NCBI GenBank assembly: GCA_029953675.1
Contig: JAMWBK010000005.1
Span: 62,001 to 126,000 of the forward strand
Length of the DNA stretch: 64,000 nucleotides
Direction of reading: 5' to 3'
From: Rhodosorus marinus
Taxonomy: Eukaryota; Rhodophyta; Stylonematophyceae; Stylonematales; Stylonemataceae
The position numbers and the translations under genes were made by a program. Below, one piece after another: positions 30,368 to 41,703 of the stretch (the first letter of the stretch is position 1; each line of letters starts with the position of its first letter). The notes beneath the pieces are model-generated. The model saw only the letters and a list, made by a program, of their open reading frames with translations. It made no database searches and was not told the DNA's origin.

Positions 30368-31250
30368 CTGGACTTTACTAGCATAGCCTGAAGCGCTACG
30401 CAAGGCGTGAAGATGAACTAATAACTAGGGAGGGAAGCATGCAACCCCAGGCGCCGATGGCGCGCCTCGGAAAGCATGTCGCTGGAATATCGCCAAAGGG
30501 AGACACTTAAACGCCTCAAGAGCGCCAAATATTCAGTAGGATGCTCAGCAAAACATTTCCGCAACCACTCTAAACCCGACTTATCGACGTGACCAAAGCT
30601 TTCCACAATGAATGGCTGGAACCGGTGAGAGCGACCCTCAGCGCAAGGCAGACTGGCCATGCTCTCAGCATACCGTCGTTCCTTAACTCGTCGAAGGGCT
30701 GAAGCCGCGGCCCCCCGGCGGCGGGCGGCTGCGGTGAGGTGGGCGCTGGCCACGGGGCAGGTAATCGCAAGGTCCACATATGTTGAGCGTCTGGCAGCAG
30801 CGTCGGAGACGAGGAGATCGGCTATACAACGGGGCGGTGCAGAGTCCGAGATGGATCTGGGCAGTTCCGACTCAACCTCAACCGTATGCCCTATCCGAGT
30901 CAAAGATTCGCTGAGGATGTACTTGAGGCGAGTGTGACGCCTCGTACGGAGACCTCGCAACAGTCCGCAGGAACCCAGGAAGTGGTAGCCACAAGCGTCA
31001 ATCCGGCTCTCACATCCCTGACAGAAAGACGGCCGATTAGAGTGCCACGGAGCCTGTGGCAAACCGAGATAGATCCGTGCGGCAGAACGGAACTGGAAAG
31101 CATCGAGACGATGACTCAATGACGACGGTAGAGTGGTTAACCACAAGTGCGAGAGGTTGCCTCCCAGGCCGCGGAGACGAGCGGCAGTGGTAGGCGGCGT
31201 GAGAGGAGAATTGAGCATGACTGTGTGAGCGGCACTGTGTTGGCATGAAG
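30368..31250 (-). mobile_element. D fragment 2 of cluster, RLE coding end
   Basis: This is the longest D copy in the window. The coding remnant runs to the stop at 30418: RLRGLGGNLSHLW, YLGLPQAPW, CQGC-x9-H-x4-C, RTRRHTRLKYI, RCIADLLV and STYVDLAI, then a C-terminal domain ending SLPSY. It is similar by eye to the A C-terminus, so D and A are sister families. The RT is missing. It is nearly identical to 31638-32326 and to copies near 52420 and 56360, showing recent activity. Confidence 0.85.
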
Positions 31251-31637
31251 ATAACTGGACTTTACTAGCATAGCCTGAAGCGCTACGCAACTAGCATAGC
31301 CTGAAGCGCTACGCAAGGCGTGAAGATGAACTAATAACTAGGGAGGGAAGCATGCAACCCCAGGCGCCGATGGCGCGCCTCGGAAAGCATGTCGCTGGAA
31401 TATCGCCAAAGGGAGACATTTAAACGCCTCAAGAGCGCCAAATATTCAGTAGGATGCTCAGCAAAACATTTCCGCAACCACTCTAAACCCGACTTATCCA
31501 CGTGACCAAAGCTTTCCACAATGAATGGCTAGAACCGGTGAGAGCGACCCTCAGCGCAAGGCAGACTGGCCATGCTCTCAGCATACCGTCGTTCCTTAAC
31601 TCTTCGAAGGGCTGAAGCCGCGGCCCCCCGGCGGCGG
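31251..31637 (-). mobile_element. D fragment 3 of cluster
   Basis: Contains the D tail, a 30-base partial duplication of the 3' UTR (CTAGCATAGCCTGAAGCGC twice near 31266-31310), and the RLE end up to GCGGCGG. It abuts the tail of the next copy. Confidence 0.85.
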
Positions 31638-32326
31638 ACTCTACTAGCATAGCCTGAAGCGCTACGCAAGGCGTGAAGATGAACTAATAACTAGGGAGGG
31701 AAGCATGCAACCCCAGGCGCCGATGGCGCGCCTCGGAAAGCATGTCGCTGGAATATCGCCAAAGGGAGACACTTAAACGCCTCAAGAGCGCCAAATATTC
31801 AGTAGGATGCTCAGCAAAACATTTCCGCAACCACTCTAAACCCGACTTATCCACGTGACCAAAGCTTTCCACAATGAATGGCTGGAACCGGTGAGAGCGA
31901 CCCTCAGCGCAAGGCAGACTGGCCATGCTCTCAGCATACCGTCGTTCCTTAACTCTTCGAAGGGCTGAAGCCGCGGCCCCCCGGCGGCGGGCGGCTGCGG
32001 TGAGGTGGGCGCTGGCCACGGGGCAGGTAATCGCAAGGTCCACATATGTTGAGCGTCTGGCAGCAGCGTCGGAGACGAGGAGATCGGCTATACAACGGGG
32101 CGGTGCAGAGTCCGAGATGGATCTGGGCAGTTCCGACTCAACCTCAACCGTATGCCCTATCCGAGTCAAAGATTCGCTGAGGATGTACTTGAGGCGAGTG
32201 TGACGCCTCGTACGGAGACCTCGCAACAGTCCGCAGGAACCCAGGAAGTGGTAGCCACAAGCGTCAATCCGGCTCTCACATCCCTGACAGAAAGACGGCC
32301 GATTAGAGTGCCACGGAGCTTCAACT
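31638..32326 (-). mobile_element. D fragment 4 of cluster
   Basis: RLE coding end to the stop at 31684, open for about 180 codons from the first ATG, then the 3' UTR. Its 5' end at GTGCCACGGAG interrupts or abuts an F-family ORF2. All four D fragments point the same way, head to tail. Confidence 0.85.
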
Positions 32327-33985
32327 AGCTGTTCACAAAGGTGGTCAGTCGAATGCAGCAGCGGTCTGTGGCGCCATCAGGTCCTGGCAAGTTCGTTGCC
32401 GTGCCGGATTGGAGTAGTTCGTCTAGGTAGGTAGAACCTGTCCAGTTCTGTGCAAGCGATTGTCGCCAGCTGCTGTAGAAAGCGAGAGGTTGGATCCTGG
32501 TGCGCATGGCGAGGCCTGCTCCACCCCATCGGCAGGGAAGCTGGATCTGCGCCTGAACCGCGGCTTTTTCCGCTTCAGAGAGCCCTCGGCTTTCGACTAG
32601 CGAGCCGCGGAGTTTGTCGAGTTCGATGAGAGAGGTATAGTCTGCTTCGCCAGCGAGAATCGCTCCGTAGGGTAGTGCCAATGTGCGCAGGAAGTAGTCA
32701 AGCCGCGGTCCTGCACAGTAACGGAAGAGGCTCAGTTTAGTTTGGAGTTCAGAGGTCGGTAGTCGTAGAATTGCGTGCACAAGTCTTTCGTGTTCTCGTT
32801 GTAGCCGTCGCAGGTGTCCGTTCACGTAGTTCCTCGTGCCAAGGGGAATCGAGTGGAGATGAATGCCATCGCGTGTGAAGTTAACGTCGGGGATGTCGTG
32901 GTTAACCAGTCGGGGCGTGTGGAGATTACGACCAAGGAGTTCAGATTTTGTCCTCTGCAGGTCTGCGCCGATTTCGGGGAGGTGTAGTTCACTCCATTGG
33001 AGCGCTGCGTTGACCTCGGGTAGTGGCCCAACCAGAGTGATGTCATCGTGTATCGCAGTAAGCGTACGCGTTGGATATCGCTTATGCAGAGCGTGGAGAA
33101 ACGGGGAAAGCGCCAGTGCGTGCAGGGCAGGTCCGAGCGGGTCGCCTTACTGTACACCGGTGCAAGCTTGGAGGGTGAGCCAATCGGCGGCGGAGTGGTC
33201 GCACCAGCCGAATTGGTGAGGCGCGCTTTCCCCGTGGAGTCCGTAGCTGAGCGTCATTAGCGGTCGCAGTTCCGGGAAAGCCTGTTCGATGATCCTGTTC
33301 GCGATCCTGCGGTCGATTCGGTTGAAAGCGTTCTTCAGGTCTACTTTCAGGAGGACGTCGTCCGGGCGAGCTCCTTAGTGTGCTTCCACAATGTGTAGGG
33401 CATGTTCGCACCCTCCTGTCGATCCGGTTGAACGCGTTCTCCAAGTCGAGTTTCAGCAGCGCGTGTTGCGGTTCGTAGTATAAGTGGGCTTGAACGGCGT
33501 GTAGGGCTTGTTCACATCCGCTACGAACGGATATTCCCAGTTGCTCTGGAGCGAGAAACGTGCTCAGTCTACTTGAAACACCGCAAAGCACCCACTGGGC
33601 TGCCAACTTTCGTAAAACTTCTGGAACCGCGATCGGGCGAACTCGATTTCGTCGAGGGACTTCGATTTCGGAGGCGTTTTTCTTGTCGGGTTATGAAGGG
33701 CAGCAGTCGGCTGCTACTCAGGGCTTGCCGCAACGTACGTGGAAATATTTCAGGGTTCTTCACGAGACAGCGCATAAACCGTACCAGCAGCTGCCTGTTC
33801 GTTGGAGTCACTGCCTGTAGATGCTCGGCGCGAAGGCCACTTGGTCCAGGACCCGTTTTTGGCGGGTGTCTATTGATCAGTGTGAGGAGTGATTCGTCAC
33901 TCGCGTCAGACGGGTTCCATTTGCGAGGGGGGTGCTCCCTAGCTTCGTCGCCAATTCGGTTCATTTCTTTCGCAACGTCCGGATG
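32327..33985 (-). pseudogene. Family F ORF2 remnant: RT of E/C type
   Basis: On the minus strand: GPGPSGLRAEHLQ, then a frameshift, QLGISVRSGCEQALHAVQ, LKLDLENAFNRIDRR (motif A), GVQ-stop-GDPLGP (motif B, stop TAA), AIHDDITLVG (motif C) and FRYCAGPRLDYFL, ending in LPCRWGGAGLAMRTR. The motif A region occurs twice in tandem in diverged form (33307-33412 and 33413-33520). It is related to E and C but distinct from both. The 5' part, the RLE and the 3' end are missing. It is flanked by D on one side and E on the other. Confidence 0.75.
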
Positions 33986-34690
33986 TAACCGTAAGCTTTA
34001 CTGGGCAGCTGCCTACTGCAGCGCAACACTACGTCTAATCCTATCTAGGGAAAAACTTACTGGAACCCCGCTACCGGGGTCTCATGCTACGTTCAAAAGA
34101 AAAAACAGGCACCAGCGGGTTCTCCAGCTGGTCCACGCGCAAAGCGCCTAATGCTATCTCTGTGTTACCTCGCTATAGTTGCCGGTTTATCTGCGATCTC
34201 ACGTCTCTTAGCTCCTCACCCCTGTGCAGTAGGTGTTTGCAGCTGTCCCGGAGGAACTCTTGTGCCATTTGCCCCGTACGCCCAAACGTCTCTATCGCTA
34301 TCGGGATGAACTTGTCATCCGCTTTCTCCATCACCATCGCTTCCTTGTAGTGAGCGATTTTCCACTTCTCCGCAGCTCTCGCCGCGTATCCGCTATCATC
34401 TTGGCTCCGCCGCAGATATTTTCCCTGCAATGGTGACACCACCGTCACATCCAGCGCATACCTTTGTTTGGTCCTCGGATGCCTAGCAACGATATCAGGT
34501 CGCAGTCCGTAGTTCTCGAAGTACCCCTCAGGTTCTTGCTCTACGTCCATGAAGTTCCATCGCCTTAGCCACCGTGCCAGCTCTCTGCAGATTTCGTCAT
34601 GCCGACGTTGCCACAGTCCAGTTGATGTTGGGCAGTGATGAAACCGTTGTACCCCAGTCCTTCCGTGTTTACCCCAGACTAACGTAACCT
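33986..34690 (-). mobile_element. 5'-truncated E element
   Basis: RLE end of E with tail GCTTACGGTTAC next to ATCCGG. TGG to TAG near 34173 truncates the RLE at INRQL. At its 5' side (34673-34690) lies GGTTACGTTAGTCTGGGG on the minus strand, then C ORF1 sequence. The copy therefore sits behind E-tail sequence, as others do. Confidence 0.85.
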
Positions 34691-34950
34691 CAGATGCTGG
34701 GGTTTCGTCCACGGGTCCTCCAGACACGCAGGTAGACAGTACAACGGACGTTCGCCAAGGTGCAGCTCCACAGACAACTCGTCACCGGACCCCTTCTTCG
34801 CCACCGTCCACCTCTGAGGCCATGGCCCTTGACTCCGCGAGTGCACCTGAACCTGGTCGGCAGATACCAGAGGATGAGAGCGAGAGCCCGCAAAGCAAGA
34901 AACCCCGTGTTACGATTGCTGAACAAGAGGACCTTTCTCACCAAGCATGA
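34691..34950 (+). pseudogene. C element ORF1 C-terminal remnant
   Basis: The frame follows 15384-15644 almost base for base: an acidic, Pro/Ser/Thr-rich tail ending with KKPRVTIAEQEDL and TGA, overlapping the ORF2 ATG (34947) as ATGA. The N-terminus is lost. Confidence 0.65.
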
Positions 34951-37900
34951 CTGGGCGTCGTCCAAGTTCCAGTTCCCGCACGCGTAAGAGAGTTCGCCAC
35001 CCGCAGCTGTTCTACATGGACGTGGACCGCTGGGTTACTCGGCTTGACCTGTTCCTGCAAGCCCGCACCAATAATTGCACCCTTTGGTGGGCTTTGACTC
35101 ACTCCCCTACGAATACGCGAGAACACGTCCCTTCGGGACAAGTCCCAGCATGGAGCGCGCTTTTCAAATATGCCCTGGAAATGGCCCTGGATGACAGCGC
35201 CCCGGACCTCCGCCGCCTTTTTGTCCAGGTACTGCCTAGTCTGATCCTGGGATATGCTCGTGATCTTACCATGCCTGCCCAAGTCGAGATGCTGCTTGAG
35301 GACGACTTCGAACCCTTGTGGTGTGCAATTTCTGCTACTCGTCAGCGCACAACTGCTGCTTCTTCTGCAACTCGTACTCCGCGCTCGCCGTTTTCCTCCC
35401 GTCGTGTCCTCCATAAGACGAAAAATCGCCGCCTCTCTCAAGCAGCACAGCACATCCTTTCGACCCCGCTTGCCCCAAGAACTCAACAAACCTGGGAGGT
35501 CCTCGAAGCGATGTTCCCGGACCTTCCCGACGCGGTCCTACATCCCCAACTGGAGGAGTGTTTGTCGGCCAGTCTCCATGCTTCTGCACCTCGGCCGAGT
35601 CCCTTATGGGAACGCTGGCTTCGGATGAATCGCTACTTGCACTTTTACAACGACTCCCCGCTGGTATAAGCCCTGGCCCGAGTGGCCTTCGGGTAGAGCA
35701 CCTGCAGGCTCTCGAACACCATGTCCGCCCAGCCCTAGTCCGGTTCCTTCGAATGATTAGCACGGACCCCGAGACTCTGCCAGAGATCCTACTCCACAGC
35801 CTCCGGAGTAGTCGTATCGTGCCTAGGGCTAAGAACCCCACCTCGGAGTCGGGGACTTCTTCACCCCGCCTACGCCCCATTGGCATTCCCGAGGTGCTGC
35901 GCAAGGTTGCTTCACAATGGGTCTTACAACACGTCGTGCCCCGCGCTCGTGATTTCCGGCTGCCTACTCAACTCGGTGTTGGCGTCTCCGGGGGCTGTGA
36001 AGCAGTCCTCCACACGCTCCAGGCTCATCTACACTATGAACCTGACCACATTCTACTGAAACTCGACCTGGAGAACGCGTTTAACCGCATCGATCGCCGT
36101 CTTGCGAAACGCATTATCGAAGCGCGCTTTCCGGAGTTGCTCCCTTTCTATGTGCTTGGGTATGGTCGTGATTCCGCGGATGGTTCGTACCACTTCGGCT
36201 GGTTTCCTGACGACGGCTCCCCTTCTTCCGCTCGAGACCGCTTCTTCCTCCGATCGCGTACTGGCGTTCAACAAGGGGATCGTCTCGCACCGGTGCTGCA
36301 TGCCCTGGCCCTTTCGCCTTTTCTTATGGCGATGCGCACTCTCTTTCCCCGCATCACGGTGCTCGCGCTCCATGACGACATTAGCTTGGCGGGCCCCTAC
36401 TACGATATTCACGAGGCATTTCAGTGGAGTCAACGAGTTTTAAGCTCGCTCGGCGCGAGACTGCAACCGGATAAATGCGTCCTCTTCGGCCATCGGATTG
36501 AATCGCCAAGGCTTGTCAACCACGACTTCCCCGAAGTTGACTTTACTCGGCACGGCGTCATGCTGCACTCTGTTCCAGTAGGCACCCGGGCCTTTGTCAT
36601 CGGAGCCTGCCGAAAGCTGCAAAACACACACGCCAAGCTCGTCAAAGGGATTCAGAAACTCCCCGAAGGCGAGTTGCAGACGAAGTTGGCGCTCTTCCGC
36701 TACTGTGCTAGTCCGCGGCTAGACTATCATCTCCGCTGCCTGGCTCTTCCTTTTGGCGCGCTTCTTGCTACTGAGGCGGACACCCTCACAATGCACGAGT
36801 TGGATACGTTGTGCGGAAGTCTGCTTCTTCTCCAAGGGCTTCCACAGGAGGAGTTGGAGACCGTGCAAGCCCAAATTCGCTTACCTGGCAAGTGGGGTGG
36901 CCTTGGCCTGGCTACGCGCGTTCGTATTCACCCGATTGCTTTTTGTTCCGCTTGGACTCGCACGCGTCAGACTAACGCCGCTGACAATACCTTTCTGAGA
37001 CGTCTGGGTACGGCGTGCCGCGGGACCGATCCCAATGCCGAACCTATTCTCGAGGATCTCTCCAGCTCAACGGATCTTCTGGACCAGCAGCTCTCGCTCG
37101 CTAGCCGCTGGACCACTTCTCGCCTCAGCTCCCGCACTTCTGCTCGTATTCGCGCCCTCGCTCTTTGGTCCAAGGCGCTTCCAACAGATGATCCCGCTCC
37201 AGCTTCCATCAATCCTCCGCTCGCAGGTCCTCTACAACAAATACTCTCTCAGGAGAGTCACCGTAGAGCGTTTGAGGATATCGTGAATGATTCCGCGCTT
37301 GACGATTGCACTCGTGCTCTTGTCCGCTCTGCTTCTGGTGCTGGCGCTGGTGGCTGGCTTCATGTGGACCTCCCTAGCACAGGGTCTGAACCCCTTTCCA
37401 CCGAAGAAATCCGATGCAGTTTACGCTTGCTTTTGGGACTCCCGGTACCTGGTCTCCGCACTACCCCGGAATGCACAGTCTGTGGCAAACCACACGCTGC
37501 GGATGGGACCCAACGTCTTTTTCACGGTTCCACTTCGGCTGGGAATTGGACTCTGCGCCATAATCGGATTCGTGACGAGCTCGTGAGTCACCTTCGGCGG
37601 TGGCACCTTCCGGATGTTCAGGTTGAGCCTTATGGGTTTTTTGAGGGTAGTCGTCTCAGCCCTGACATAGTCGTCCGTCATCACCGCACGGGTAAGCACT
37701 ACGTTATCGATGTCAAGGTGGAATCCCCATTGCGGGCCCATCTCCTCGCTCGCGTCGCATGTCAATCGGGTTATGCCGCCGCCAATGCTGAAGCCGGGAA
37801 ACGAGCCAAGTATCGGGATGCCATCGGTGACCACAATGATTTCCACTTTGTACCCTTCGCCATCCAAGGCTTTGGACGACTTGGCCAAGCGGCCCAAGAC

Positions 37901-38095
37901 TACATTACAGAAATTACTGATCATCTTGAGCACAAAGCGGACGCGCAAACGCTCGTGTGGGTGGACCTTAATCGCGAGCTATGGCGTGGTACGGCTCGCC
38001 TGGCGATCCATGCCATGCGCAAAGATAATCATGTTCGGACGATGTCCCCTATAGAAACTAGTCTTCTACCCCGCTCCGGGGTCTCCTTAGCCTAG
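34947..38095 (+). CDS. C element ORF2: RT plus RLE (one frameshift near 35610)
   Basis: About 1,050 codons if the shift is ignored. The N-terminus MTGRRPSSSSRTRKR is basic. After the shift come ISPGPSGLRVEHLQ, RLRPIGIPEVLRKV, LKLDLENAFNRID (motif A), TGVQQGDRLAP (motif B) and LALHDDISLAG (motif C with His). At the C-terminus are CTVC with nearby His, then LSPDIVVRHHRTGKHYVIDV-K-V, a good PD...DxK nuclease core, and a Trp-rich end. The hairpin ACCCCGCTCCGGGGT lies just before the TAG stop, inside the coding region. The single shift at CTTATGGGAACGCTGG could be real decay or a sequencing error. Otherwise the copy looks capable of function. Confidence 0.8.
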
Positions 38096-38261
38096 CCCCT
38101 CCTGTTTTTCTCTCGTCCCTCTAGCGCTACATTCGGTAGTTGAAGTAAATGAAAGAGTAGCAATACAGGTGTAAAAACCTGGCTAACAGACCTGGCTGTT
38201 TGGGATAGTTTAATGTAAAGGAGGACCGATTTTCCGAGTGGAAAAGTGAAGCGCGCAACAA

Positions 38262-38345
38262 ATCAATGTGTTTAATCGGAGACTTAGAAAAATCCCGAGG
38301 GGAAAAAAAACAGACTAGGGGCGGCGAAGATCGCGTCGCGCCTCC
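38262..38345 (-). mobile_element. Diverged A 3' end
   Basis: TTTAATCGGAGACTTAG, CCCGAGGGG, GACTAGGGGCGGCGAAG and GCGCCTCC follow the A 3' end in order with several changes. It lies just downstream of the stop codon of the broken secreted-protein gene. Confidence 0.75.
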
Positions 38346-38364
38346 CTCACATAGTGACGGTGTT

Positions 38365-39463
38365 GATTTAGAAGTGAACCTTGGGATTAAACGGACAATC
38401 GATTGCCAATGGATTATAACAAGCCACAACTTTTCTGCTGTCCTTGAACAGGATTTCCCCCTTATGGCTTACGATCTTCGTTAGAACGATGTAATAAGTA
38501 TTCTCCGGCAGAGTGTACCAGCTCAATGTGGGGCGTGCAGAAACCGCACGACCTGGGTCAACAGAAAATCGCTCCCCCGAAATCATCCCTCGTATGGGAG
38601 ACCATACTTGGACGAAAATCTGACGTGCTTCCTTAGCAGCGCGACTGGTCCTGACCCTCACCCATATTCTATGCCGAAAATCGGAATTTTTCTAGGGGAT
38701 ATGTTCGAGATCAAGTCGACCGAGTATAGCCATATCGTAGTCAGCCACATGGACGGTCTCTTTCTGCATCAATACAGTCTCGCCGTCACGTGTGAGTGTC
38801 ACGGTGCTCTCGTAAGGGCCGTCCTCGAAATTGTGTCAAATTCAAGCCCGTGACATCTATAGAAAACCAAGTGGTTCTTCGGCCTGCTTCCAGCACATAA
38901 TCTGATCTCTCCCGGAGAAGAGTGTTGACCCCTTTCCGACGAAGCGAGATTGTGAGTGCAGCGTGCCTCGTAGCCTCCCAGTGAGTCTTCAGGAAGTAGG
39001 ACCCTCGCGGGATTTTACCGCTGTGGACATGCTGCACTATTTCGAGGGAATCCTTCATCTGGTCAAAGGGGACGTTGGCTTGCAGTAGCACCACCTTCAC
39101 AATGTAGAACTTCCCATTTCTGAGAGGTTTTGTCGAAATATTTCAGGATAACCTTGGCCCTCTTCCTGGTCGGCGCCTCGAGCACATGGATTCGCTTGTA
39201 CTTGTTCCACCCAATGCCTCCCACTTCCTGGACAGAAACGGCTATGTCCGCATTCTCAGTCACCGTATAGTCAATTTTCAGTTCAATACTCTGTAAGGTC
39301 CAGCCTCTACAAAGGCAAACTTTTCTTTTATCGAAATCGTGCCCTCCACAGTTTCAACCCGACTCGCCCCGTCAACCTCCAGGCTCAGAAGCAGGAGAAA
39401 TCCGCAGCTCATTCTCCCCACAGGCCAAGACGGCCATTAAAACCCACACGATCACCCAGCGAT
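38365..39463 (-). pseudogene. Broken gene for a secreted protein, function unknown
   Basis: Minus-strand segments join only through frame changes near 39400, 39285, 39117, 38835 and 38715. The start at 39463 (MHRWVIVWVLMAVLACG) or near 39400 (MSCGFLLLLSLEVDG) gives a signal peptide. Middle parts such as IAVSVQEVGGIGWNKYK, IPRGSYFLKTHWEATRH and TLSWYTLPENTYYIVL have the alternating pattern of beta-sandwich domains. The last segment stops at 38368. Single-base changes rather than large gaps suggest a young pseudogene or poor base calls. No paralog is present in the window. Confidence 0.55.
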
Positions 39464-39844
39464 GCATATCGTCCCAATTCTAACGAAGGAACTCAAAAAT
39501 ACCCTTCTCCACGCTCCACCTCCTACAATAGTCCTCCTCTCTCATACACCGTCCTCAGTCCCCAGTCCTTCCGACTCGGAGCACATATGTAGACAACAAA
39601 ATCTCCCCCCCACGCTCTCTTCGAATAGCACACCACTTTCTCTCTCTCAAATCTCTAGTGGATAGCCACCACCCCCTCTCTTACTCAAAGCCGGGGGCGG
39701 CTCTCCCTAGATATTGTTTCTTACCCAAGTTATAAACTCTGAAAACGAATCACATTTGCTCAGGGATCAACCACCTTTCTCTTCACAAACCCCCCTGCAA
39801 AGTGTAACACGCACCAACCTCGCCCCAAGTGTATGCGCTCAACC
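39464..39844. other. No gene seen
   Basis: Pyrimidine-rich plus strand with CTCCTCTCTC-type runs. It is upstream of the broken minus-strand gene, so any promoter would be here, but no TATA box is obvious. Confidence 0.4.
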
Positions 39845-39872
39845 AACCGTAACCTTTACTGGGCAGCTGCTT
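39845..39872 (-). mobile_element. Tail-only E insertion
   Basis: On the minus strand, AAGCAGCTGCCCAGTAAAGG followed by TTACGG is the last 28 bases or so of family E with no other E sequence. It abuts an A fragment. Confidence 0.7.
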
Positions 39873-40165
39873 AATGAATGAATGGTTTAATCGGAGGCTG
39901 AAAGAAAAAACCCCGAGGGGAAAAAAAGATTAAGGGCGGCGAAGATATCGCGCCTCCAATATCAAAGCGGCATTCATGCGTTGTTTACCCGCTTAAGCAG
40001 GAAACTTAAGCGGGTAAACAACGATTGAAGACGGTCAGGGCGTTCGCGGAACAACTCCCGAAGCCAGCGAGAACCAACAGAGTCCATGAACCCAAAGCAC
40101 TCAATGATCAGGGGTACCAAGCGATATTCTAGTGCCGAAGCACGAACACCTGGCTATCTTCAAGA
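39873..40165 (-). mobile_element. A 3' fragment with internal palindrome
   Basis: A 3' UTR and ORF2 end. At 39978-40022 the segment TTGTTTACCCGCTTAAG is followed after seven bases by its inverse, showing an inverted duplication of about 17 bases within the element. It continues to the VRASALAHR-coding part near 40140. Confidence 0.8.
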
Positions 40166-40229
40166 TGCTTAATTCAGCGCAACACGGATACTATCACTAT
40201 CTAAGGAGAAATTGCAGGTAACCTCAAAC

Positions 40230-40400
40230 TGAATGGAAGTGTTTAATCGGAGACTGCAAAAAACCCCGAAGCGAAAAAAAAAAAGACTAGGCCGGCGAAG
40301 ATCGCGCGCCTCTACCATCAAAGCAGCGTTCATGCGCCACAGCAGGAAACTTAGACGGACGAACAACCAGGAAAGACGGTCAGGCAGTTCACGGCGAGTA
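40230..40400 (-). mobile_element. Diverged A-like 3' fragment
   Basis: GTTTAATCGGAGACTGC, CCCCGAAGCG, GACTAGGCCGGCGAAG and GCGCCACAGCAGGAAACTTA mark an A relative with about 15 to 20 percent differences. It leads into the 183-bp repeats. Confidence 0.7.
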
Positions 40401-41010
40401 CAGTTGAGCTAGCTCAACTGTACTCCTCCACCTTTCCCCCCCCCCACCTCCCCACCACCCCACCACCCCACCACCCCAACAAACTGAAAAAAAGACCAAC
40501 ATCAAAGCAGCGTTCATGCGCCACAGCGGGAAATTTAGACGGGTGAACAACGAGGAAAGGCGGTCAGGGAGTTCACGGGCTTTCTCAACTGTACTCCTCC
40601 ACGGTTTCCTCCCCCTCCCCCACCCCCCAACAAACTGAAAAAAGGTCACGGGGAGTACAGTTGAGCTTTCCCCTAGACCAACATCAAAGCAGCGTTCATG
40701 CGCCACAGCGGGAAATTTAGACGGGTGAACAACGAGGAAAGGCGGTCAGGGAGTTCACGGGCTTTCTCAACTGTACTCCTCCACGGTTCCCCCTCCCCTC
40801 CCCCACCCCCCAACAAACTAAAAAAAGTTCACGGGGAGTACAGTTGAGCTTTCCCCTAGACCAACATTTAGAGCTTTCCCGTAGACCAACATTTACGAAC
40901 GAACGAATGGTTTAATCGGAGGCTGAAAAAAAAACATTTAAAGCAGCGTTACATGCGCCACAGCGGGAAATTTTCACGGATGAAGAACGAGGAAAGGCGG
41001 TCAGGGAGGG
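40401..41010 (-). repeat. 183-bp tandem repeats derived from A-like 3' end
   Basis: CCAACATCAAAGCAGCGTTC recurs at about 40496 and 40679, and a broken unit begins at about 40862. Each unit holds an A-like ORF2 end (GCGCCACAGCGGGAAATTTA), a C-rich run with CCACCCC words, and AGTACAGTTGAGCTTTCCCC. A further A tail sits at 40893-40935. It looks like an A-derived short element amplified in tandem. Confidence 0.75.
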
Positions 41011-41329
41011 CGTGTTTTCCGTCGGCAACCCGGGATTCACTCAGTTGACCTGTCCATGCGCTGGACTGGGTTCCTGTAGTGCAGTCCACTTGAAGCTGCG
41101 TGAAGCTAACCGCTCGAAGATTTACTAGCTCGGCAATCGAGGATCGTTGAGACGTCATGTACGGACAGCTGTCCAGATTAGCATGCTCCAGACTTTTGGT
41201 GTGGTAACGCTCAGTGGGCAGAAGACAAGACGGAACCCAATTCTTCAGTACAGAACATTTTCAGTTAGTCTCCAACCAAGCTGAGCTATCTCCGCAATTT
41301 CTAGCAAATTCTCAAATGTTCTACAGCTT
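41011..41329. other. No gene seen
   Basis: Spacer with no recognisable coding or repeat content. Confidence 0.4.
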
Positions 41330-41530
41330 GCTTCAGTAGTGTCTCCCTTTGGCGATATTCCAGCGACATGCTTTCCGAGGCGCGCCACCGGCGCCTGGGG
41401 TTGCATGCTTCCCTCCCTAGTTATTAGTTCATCTTCACGCCTTGCGTAGCGCTTCAGGCTATGCTAGCATCAGGCTATGCTAGTAAAGTCCAGTAAAGTC
41501 CAGTAAAGTCCAGTAAAGTCCAGTATAGCT
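41330..41530 (+). mobile_element. D 3' fragment with tail units
   Basis: GTGTCTCCCTTTGGCGATAT to the D stop, the 3' UTR CGCCTTGCGTAGCGC, a short repeat of CAGGCTATGCTAG, then four to five units of TAAAGTCCAG (41484-41523). It ends in TATAGCTCC. Confidence 0.85.
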
Positions 41531-41580
41531 CCAAGGAGACGGAAGAAAAGCAAATTCTGCTAGTGCCGGAAACGCCACAT

Positions 41581-41703
41581 CGAACGAACGAATGGTTTAA
41601 ATCGGAGGCTGAAAAAAAAAACCCCGAGGGGAAAAAAAGACTAAGCGCGGCGAAGTACTCGCGCCTCCAACATCAAAGCGGCATTCATGCGCCACAGCAG
41701 GAA
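41581..41703 (-). mobile_element. A 3' fragment
   Basis: CGAACGAACGAATGGTTT, the CCCCGAGGGG hairpin, and GCCACAGCAGGAAC mark a recent-looking A 3' end about 120 bases long, with two extra GAAC tail units. Confidence 0.85.

Larger units (their letters stand above)
34691..38160 (+). mobile_element. Family C RLE retrotransposon, best copy
   Basis: It begins within ORF1 at TCAGATGCTGGGG (5' end removed by the E insertion) and runs through all of ORF2 to the 3' UTR CTAGCGCTACATTCGG and AAGTAAATGAA. This copy lacks the GTAAAGGATCA tail units seen at 15166-15215. Apart from one frameshift, ORF2 is complete. Confidence 0.85.
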
